Assembly (NCBI RefSeq): GCF_051622035.1
Contig: NC_135366.1
Coordinates: 9,083,001-9,147,000, forward strand
Reading direction: 5' to 3'
Source of the DNA: Arctopsyche grandis
Taxonomy: Eukaryota; Arthropoda; Insecta; Trichoptera; Hydropsychidae
Length of the DNA: 64,000 bases
Every line of letters starts with the position of its first letter. Within the stretch, counting starts at the first letter, position 1. Under the pieces are notes generated by a model that worked only from the letters and a program-made list of their open reading frames with translations, was not told the origin of the DNA and made no database searches. A program made the translations under genes and the position numbers. Positions 57,276 to 64,000 of this stretch are shown in pieces.

Positions 57276-57630
57276 AGTTGACTTAAAGGAAAAAACGTGT
57301 TTAAAAAAAGTATATTTTTGACTTTAAAAATTCGCTAGATTAATTAATTACACAAATTTTTAACCATTAAAAATCACAATCAATAGGAACAACATCTGAC
57401 TATTGATTTCAATGTTCACTTGACTGCAAAATCCAAAATTTTGTAAAACTGGCGCATTTTTATAACGCCCAGTCTCATAAACGAGAAAAAATCATTATCA
57501 TATTCAAATTAAGTGGGTTAAACTTAGTAAGTATTGATAAGTAAAAAACCGTTCTCCGCTCCGATAAGTAAAAAACGTGATTTTTTCTTGTTCAGTGTAT
57601 GTAATTGCTCATATGTTAATTTCATTGTAT

Positions 57631-57936
57631 AAGTCACAGTGAAATTATATTTCAAGTGAAAATATATTGTCACTGACGTTTCAGTGAAATCATAACCAGT
57701 TACATTTTCAGTTACATTTTCAGGTTGGTTTTCATTTAAGATTAGATTGTTAGCGTTGGTATTATTTAAGGGTTAAGATAGGTTAGGTTAATTAAGGGTT
57801 GGCCCTATTAATTTAAGATTGGGTTGTTAGGGCTAAATTTATAGAGTTAATCGTTGTAAATTCATTGTTTGATAAATTTTCACTGCTTGAATTGGTGAAA
57901 ATATATTTTCACTTGAAATACACTTTCACTGTAACA
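57631..57936. mobile_element. TIR element, TGTTACAGTGAAA type
   Basis: Inverted ends of about 40 bp: left AAGTCACAGTGAAATTATAT then TTCAAGTGAAAATATATT; right the near reverse complement ending CACTGTAACA, with TA on both sides. The interior contains AGGTTAGGTTAATTAAGGG strings. Termini resemble 11014-11531. Confidence 0.65.
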
Positions 57937-58011
57937 TATACATATACATATGTTCCAATATATGTATCTAGAGATATATTGGAATCGGTTGATATATGCA
58001 CATATGCAGTG

Positions 58012-58273
58012 CCACCGAGAGGAATCCCCGGGCTCTGAGAAAATTAATTCGGGGCCCTATGACAAACTTATATCTTTTAGATATATTTTTAATATGCGAA
58101 AAATCTATCAGAACTATTAGAAAAATACCTACATACATATATATTGGTTGCTATTTTTTAAAATAATTAAATAAGAAAGTATGATATACATAAGTACGAT
58201 TTCCGACACGGGGTCCATCGATTAGTCCGGGCCCTGGAACTTTACCCCCCCCCCCTCTTGACGACCTTGCACA
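58012..58273. mobile_element. hAT-like MITE
   Basis: The left end CAGTGCCACCGAGAGGAATC and the right end (CCCCCCCCTCTTGACGACCTTG) are weak inverted repeats, with GGGCCC strings just inside both. Flanking octamers CACATATG and CACATACA match at 6 of 8. A C-homopolymer lies at about 58245-58255. Confidence 0.45.
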
Positions 58274-58279
58274 TACATA

Positions 58280-59280
58280 TGTATGTATGTATATATGTAT
58301 AGATATATAAAGATGCACTGTAAACAATAGGAATCTATGTATGTACTATGCTGAGATGGCGACATTTGAAAATACGTATGCGGAAATCTTTATTCTAATA
58401 ATTAAATTTAATAATAAATCTTTATTCTAATAATTAAATTTGGTAAATATAAAGTGATGCTCGAAAATACGATATTTAATTTTAGATGTAACATGTTTCC
58501 AAATCCACCTTGACAATAGCATGTGCAATTAAAAACATCAAAAGAACGCCACTGCAACCTTAATACAAACACACATAGAAAACTAGGGGGAACAGTTTGC
58601 ACGAACTAAGAGATGTTTGCCTTTGCCAACTTCGATGACTAACTTAACGAGGTTGATAATTTATTCATGATTGTATTGTCAGAGCAGAAATGTAGACAAA
58701 CTTTCGAGAGTGAGAGTGCATAGTAATAATAATAATAGGTCTCTAGCGGCGTAGGCTTGTAGGTAGGTACACCTATCCGATACGATACGCCGAAATATTA
58801 CGAAAATATCAAACAGATAGTCGCAAAATATTACGTGCGGCGAATGTCAGAACGTCACAAAAGAGTCCTCCTTGGGAGCTCTCTAACCGTAGAGTAGGGG
58901 AGGGGGAGTAGGAGAAGGGTCGAGTTTCCAGAACGGAGGAAATTGTCCGAGTGTGTGACAGGTTCAGATGACCACAACCACCTGGTGACAGCACTCAACT
59001 CCTCCCCCGCATCGTCCCCTCTTCAACCTCTACAAAACTAAAACTAACCGCTACATATGTCGTCGAATGATTAAATTTCAGTACTATTTATGATCTATTT
59101 TTATTTTTATGTAATAGAATAAAATTGGTATAGAAGAGTTTCGAACTTAGCACAATTGATATCGGAGTAGATGATAATTTTCACAGTTTACTATAAATCT
59201 ATATGTATTCTAAATATAATTCCTACATGTTCCTAATAAAATTCAATGTCTTTTAATTGTACTTTGTAGATGTTTATACA
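58280..59280. other. Intergenic, no gene
   Basis: No gene. A 28-bp direct repeat (AAATCTTTATTCTAATAATT...) occurs at about 58384-58441. A GC-richer patch at 58850-59030 has no recognisable protein. Confidence 0.35.
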
Positions 59281-59285
59281 TTCTA

Positions 59286-60127
59286 TTAAAGGTCTATTTA
59301 TATTATACGGTTACCTGACAACTCGTTCACAGATTTTCCGTAAACCGAGGATGCGCTCCAGGCATTACGTATACGGCCATCTCTTTCTCACCCCGTCTGT
59401 TCACCAAGATCTCGTTTACTATGCCATTACGTATGCAGCCATCTCTTTCACAGACCGTCTGTTCACCGATAACAGACGGTCTGTGAAAGAGATGGCTGCA
59501 TACGTAAACGAGATCATGGTGAACAGACGGGGTGAGAAAGAGATGGTCGTATACGTAATGCCTGGAGCGCATCCTCGGTTTACGGAAAATCTGTGAACGA
59601 GTTGTCGTGTCACCATATTATACAGCACTGCACGTCAACAGATAGGTACACAGACAGCACTGTACGGAAAAGACTTATTTTATTCATACTAATACAGCAC
59701 CGACTATTTTCGGCAGGTTCATACTTGTTTTTGACAAATGCAAGGAGAAATCAGCTTACATATACATTACAGAGCGTGATGATATGGCGCTATATTGCTT
59801 GCACAATATGACATTTCCGAAAATATTCATATGCGCATGACAGCACTTTCGTTAGTACGGGTGCAATTGCCACTGTGACGTCACGTCATGTGTGAATATT
59901 TACACAGTGGCCAAATAAAACCGATTTCGCTTGATAGGTTTCGGTGACACGTACTGGTGTATAATATGAATATGTAGATCGTGTCAGTTACTGCTGTTAC
60001 GATACGCCACGGACATATTACGGACCATGTGAATGTGTCCTTATAGAATGTACTATAGAATATTTTTCATACTGCTGCGTATGTGCCGTTGCCGGTCTGT
60101 GCTGTGCTAATATAAATGAACCTTTAA
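59286..60127. mobile_element. TTAA-bounded TIR element with long internal palindrome
   Basis: The left end TTAAAGGTCTATTTATATTA and the right end, reverse complemented, TTAAAGGTTCATTTATATTA are inverted repeats beginning with the tetranucleotide TTAA, the target site typical of piggyBac-like and some other DNA transposons. Within it 59306-59620 is a near-palindrome: about 110-bp arms containing CATCTCTTTCACAGACCGTC and its complement around a GATAAC centre. No transposase ORF; the open frames seen here are the palindrome read on both strands. Confidence 0.72.
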
Positions 60128-60199
60128 ACATACTATCACACGGGAACGAATGTTGGATTTGAGTAGATTTATTTGGACAACAACAAGAAATAAAAATAA

Positions 60200-60372
60200 A
60201 CCAACCGCTTAGACTAGCGGATAGTTTATATGGCTTTTGAACAAAGTGATAACAGGTTCAAATCCCACCGATTGCTGCTGGTCAGACCTTGGATTTATGA
60301 CTCCAGGTCGATCGTTTCTAATCAGAGTTTGTCAATTTATCTGATTTTATTGAAACGGTTCTAACAAATTGG
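60200..60372 (+). mobile_element. tRNA-derived SINE, copy 2
   Basis: B box GGTTCAAATCCC (60255-60266) with an A-box-like segment about 45 bases upstream. Then GACCTTGGATTTATGACTCC, AATTTATCTGATTTTATTG and GGTTCTAACAAATTGG, shared with the minus-strand copy at 46290-46440. Confidence 0.78.
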
Positions 60373-60566
60373 CCACCTTATCCATTTTCTCTGAAATTTA
60401 GAGTATTCAGTAATTTTCAGAATTTTATAAAATGCTACAAATTTGACCACATATATATGTCTCTGTAGATGTTAATTGATATTTTTATTTGCTTCGTATA
60501 ATACTTACAATAATTTGTACAATTTTTGACCATATTCATATGTCGTAAAATAGTGCCGGGTAAAAT

Positions 60567-60812
60567 ACTAGTGTTTTTACCCGGCTTCGCTCGGTATTTG
60601 TAATATAAACCGCTTAAACATGAAAAATTTAATAGTAAACATTTTATTAAATTGATTTGAATAGTTTTATTTAATTTAAATTGATTTGAAAATTCACTTC
60701 TTCGATGACGTCACAGATTTACGAATCAACAATAGTTATGTACATGCACATATATGTACATACACACATAGTAACAAATTCTCTTTCGAAATTATATATT
60801 TGTTGAAATCGT
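60567..60812 (-). repeat. Interspersed repeat, second copy of the intron-1 repeat
   Basis: ACTAGTGTTTTTACCCGGCT, TCGCTCGGTATTTG, AATATAAACCGCTTAAACATG and CTCTTTCGAAATTATATATT match 14393-14612 in order, with differing AT-rich interior. Confidence 0.6.
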
Positions 60813-61199
60813 TGCTGCCGAGACTGAATGTGATATTTTCCACCTTAGTGAGCGTAAATTGTCGGATATTACACCAACCCATTTATCTGGTAGTCTGCGC
60901 TCATCATTGTTTTCATGATTGATTGTGATTTATGAGTGGAATTTTGATTAACGCTCTTCCATTTGGGCCTCACAGGGATGTTTTGTATTTGCAGTTGGTT
61001 CTTATTTATTGAAACTGGCTGTAGGTGCAAGGCATTCCTTATGTCATATTTTATATTTGATATTTTTACGCATCTCCTATTATAATTGCTATTGTTTTTT
61101 TATGATTATGTATAAATGTATTATTGTCTGTGTATATACATATGTTTACATTTATTTTTCGTTCTCTCTTTTCTTTTATACTAAATTCCCTTCTTTGTT

Positions 61200-61525
61200 G
61201 TTTTTTATAATTTGTAATTATTATTATTATTATTATTAGTTGTTTGTGTATATATATGTTTTTTTTTGTTATGTCTAATTTCTTTAGTCATTATTTTGTT
61301 TCTTTTCTTTTCTGTTATATTTTTGACCATTGTGGCGCATTAGGAATTCCTGTAATGCTACAATGGTCTATAATAATAAATAATACATCGATATATTAGA
61401 TTAGATGGGTGCATACCTATAAAAATAAATAAATAAATGTAAGTAATACTTTTGGCCACAATGGCACATTGGATCATTCTATGATGCCACTGCGGTATTA
61501 TAAATAAATAAAAATAAAATAAAAA
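61200..61525 (+). mobile_element. Two tandem LINE 3' tails with hairpins
   Basis: The hairpin GACCATTGTGGCGCATTAGG ... GTAATGCTACAATGGTC at 61325-61368 is followed by a TAATAATAAATAATA tail. A second, diverged hairpin (GGCCACAATGGCACATTGG ... ATGATGCCACTGCGG, 61454-61496) is followed by an AAATAAATAAAAATAAAA tail. Same 3' end type as 36240-36362. A (TTA)n microsatellite lies at about 61218-61236. Confidence 0.6.
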
Positions 61526-61529
61526 TCGT

Positions 61530-63680
61530 TTGCACTATTAGTTAGAACGCTTATAAAATTTCATATCGGCATTAAAATGTAGTCTATCGTTTTGTTGAAA
61601 GTTAATATTTGGAAATTAATATGCTAAAATGTATGTGTATCAAGATCGATGGTTATTATTAGGTCGATCGTGATCGACCTTATGGACACCCCTGATATAC
61701 CTATTGTATAATATTAGTTTGCCTTGATTCATATTGTATAAATTACATAATGGACGTGTGTGGGAGATGCGTGACACGTGTCGCGTGGTGGAGATAGCTG
61801 GTCGTCCCTGGGAGCTGATGCGGAGCCTGACAGGAAGTTGGTGACTAGCGTGTCCAGCGGACACCGGAAATAGCTGTCGCTCTTTTTGAACGTGTCCCTC
61901 CCCCTTCCTCATCCTTCTATATCTACCTTCACCCCTTCTCTCTACATCTATTCAATTACTCAACCCGAAGCTGGTTGACCTGGCGCAGGCTCGCACGCAC
62001 ACACCTACACGTTTGTACTTAATCATAGTCATCAATCACACATTCTAGGATTTTCGAAAGACAAGCCCTATACTTGCCCTAGATTTATCGTGGAAAAAAT
62101 GACATTGAAAAATTTGTCAATGTCGGACGAAAGCGTACTGAAATCGGGACGTGGAGTTCGTTCCCAACGTGTTTGTTGAACTGTAAAGTACATACATACA
62201 TACCAAACGTCTTGGTTGATTGCCATGAGGCAATGGTCAATCTTTTTATAAACCAACAATTTAATAAATATGCCTCGAAATTTGCATGACAATATTCATT
62301 ATTGTAATTTGCATCGATTCAATATGGGAGTTTTTTCGTATTTTTAATGATGTTTTAAGCACTCCTTACGAAGATTATTTAGCGTCGGGGGTTTATCTTC
62401 GTCTCTCCCGTCGGTCGAGCGAACAATGGAAATTACCCACATGTTACAGTTACGCAAAGAATATAACGTATATTTTCATATGTGGAGCCATAAGAAAAGG
62501 TGGTTTCTTTACGCATGATCCCCATTAGCCATCTGGTATCGATTCACGATATGCTTCGTTCCCGAAAAAACGGGTAAAACTTCTCGTGGGTATCCGTATT
62601 TAATTATAAATTATTATAACTATATGTTACAAACCAATTTACCAAATATTAAATATACATACATACATACGCAGTATAGGAATATGGTCGTATGGCGGAT
62701 TTTGTGGAAAAAGTACCTTTTCGCGGAGATATTTTCTCGGACGTCTCTAACCATCTGCAAGTGACATGAGCTAGGAAGTGCATATAGTGACAGGAAGATC
62801 CTTTAATAGTCTCTTTGTTAGCTCGAAGACTCCAGCTAATTGCTTCGTATTATAACAACGGTTTACTCAGAAGTTTCAAGTGGATATCCCACTGTTAGAA
62901 TTGTCGTAATAATAACGAAAAATTAGTACCGACATTATTATATGTACATATAAAAGTATATAAAAAAGAATCATTATTATCATAGTTAGTCTGGATTTTT
63001 ATACATTTCTGTTAAATACAGATGATGAATTTAAAATTTAATTAAATATAAGAATATATTATATTTAATTAAACTGACAGAAGAAGAATGAATACAATTT
63101 AAAATGAAAAAATTGTAATATTTGTTTTTTCATAGTTATTATAAACTTTTTATTTTTACAATGTATAAAATAAAAATAATTGTCGTACTGATATGATAGT
63201 ATAAAATGTATAAATTAATTTCAGATGAAAAATTTCGTGAAAATTCTCTCAATATGAGAAGTTTGTTAAAACGCCAATAGATGTCACTAGTAGTATAATT
63301 TTCCGACAACACCGGATTTTCCATTAAAAATATTTCCTCTCTTATTTGAATTTCTAAAATATACTTTATTCCTATAAATGAATTTACTGTCGTGTATATA
63401 TATGTAACTTTGCATCAAATTTCAACCTTATATGAATTAGAAAACTTATATAAATTAGGTTTATATAAATTTTCAATGAGAATATACATAGCTATAGAAA
63501 TGATTAATTCTAGTTGAATTAGATAAATATTACATGTTGAAAACAAACACGACAATCTGTAAAATTATATGCTACAATAATAAAGTAGCATTCGAAATCA
63601 AGTACATATGATATTATGTACATACATACATACATGCATACATATATAAGCTTTCGACTATACATAGCAGTTTTATCAAA
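61530..63680. other. Intergenic, no gene recognised
   Basis: AT-rich with one GC-richer patch at 61740-62000 that is open for 90 minus-strand codons but matches no known family. Short inverted ATTTAATTAAA strings at 63035-63075. Confidence 0.35.
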
Positions 63681-63688
63681 GTAATTAC

Positions 63689-63880
63689 ATGAGCCGTTAT
63701 ATTTGAAATGTTGAATTTTCAGTTCCAAAACACTATTCCTGAATTAATTCACAAATTCTTATCACTTATTTTATACTCGGAAAAGCAAAATAAACGCATT
63801 ACGGGCTACCAGTATTGTTAAATTTTGCGAAATATTTTTCGACTGAAGAAAAGGGGATTTTCCAATGCCAATTTTCCAAT
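63689..63880. mobile_element. ATGAGCCG MITE, right-truncated copy
   Basis: ATGAGCCGTTATATTTGAAA, TTAATTCACAAATTCTTATC, ACTCGGAAAAGCAAAATAAA and TTTTGCGAAATATTT match the 48708 copy in order. The right terminal inverted repeat is not found. Confidence 0.65.
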
Positions 63881-64000
63881 TTTCAACGAGTGGCCAATTT
63901 CAATTATAACGACTTATATATGTAATATAAAAAAAAAACAAAACATCAATTATAATAGATTCACAGTCAATATGTATTCTATGATAACTTGACTCGATAT

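Noticed and set aside
59327-59628. Overlapping ORFs on both strands encoding similar proteins (IHRPSV/ERDGC strings)
   Set aside because: They are the two arms of a palindromic transposable element read in both directions, not genes.
61640-61912. 90-codon minus-strand ORF
   Set aside because: No recognisable domain; lies in a GC-richer patch with no gene signals.

Overview
The window is a stretch of AT-rich insect nuclear DNA. It holds four intact intron-containing protein genes set in a dense mosaic of transposable-element (TE) debris. Insect origin is inferred from a ZAD-type C2H2 zinc-finger gene copy (an arthropod family), a shutdown/FKBP6-type piRNA co-chaperone, a vitellogenin-like lipoprotein, short introns (many 72-85 nt) and the TE repertoire (Jockey/CR1-like and RTE-like LINEs, hAT, Tc1, foldback MITEs, tRNA-SINEs). 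I cannot fix the order or species from sequence alone. There are no bacterial features and no CRISPR array. I found no viral gene, but I ran no homology search.

Layout. 1-1648: TE-rich leader with a foldback MITE. 1649-8828 (+): an 11-exon class VII unconventional myosin, reconstructed to 2111 aa (motor, IQ neck, MyTH4-FERM-SH3-MyTH4-FERM). 9120-14700 (-): a 4-exon secreted vitellogenin-like large lipid transfer protein of 1423 aa, convergent with the myosin gene; one intron holds nested MITEs. 15-25 kb: TE graveyard (LINE fragments, degenerate Tc1 transposase, broken ZAD zinc-finger gene, hAT remnants, MITEs, LTR-like blocks). 25817-26917 (+): prohibitin-1, 4 exons. 29202-30810 (+): shutdown/FKBP6-like protein with a degenerate FKBP domain plus TPR region, 4 exons. 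31-64 kb: no recognisable cellular gene; solo LTRs, hAT elements with perfect target-site duplications (TSDs), nested LINEs, SINEs, MITEs, and a young-looking 5'-truncated LINE with an open 424-codon reverse transcriptase (RT) frame flanked by 10-bp TSDs.

The four genes form no pathway together: actin motor, extracellular lipoprotein, mitochondrial inner-membrane scaffold, and a probable piRNA-loading co-chaperone. The last would be expected to help silence elements like those filling the window. The strongest structural signal is the number of foldback/MITE families with long inverted arms and 9-10-bp TSDs, several nested in one another, which allows relative insertion order to be read.

All exon structures come from splice consensus, reading frame and remembered family sequence. 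No alignment or database search was run.
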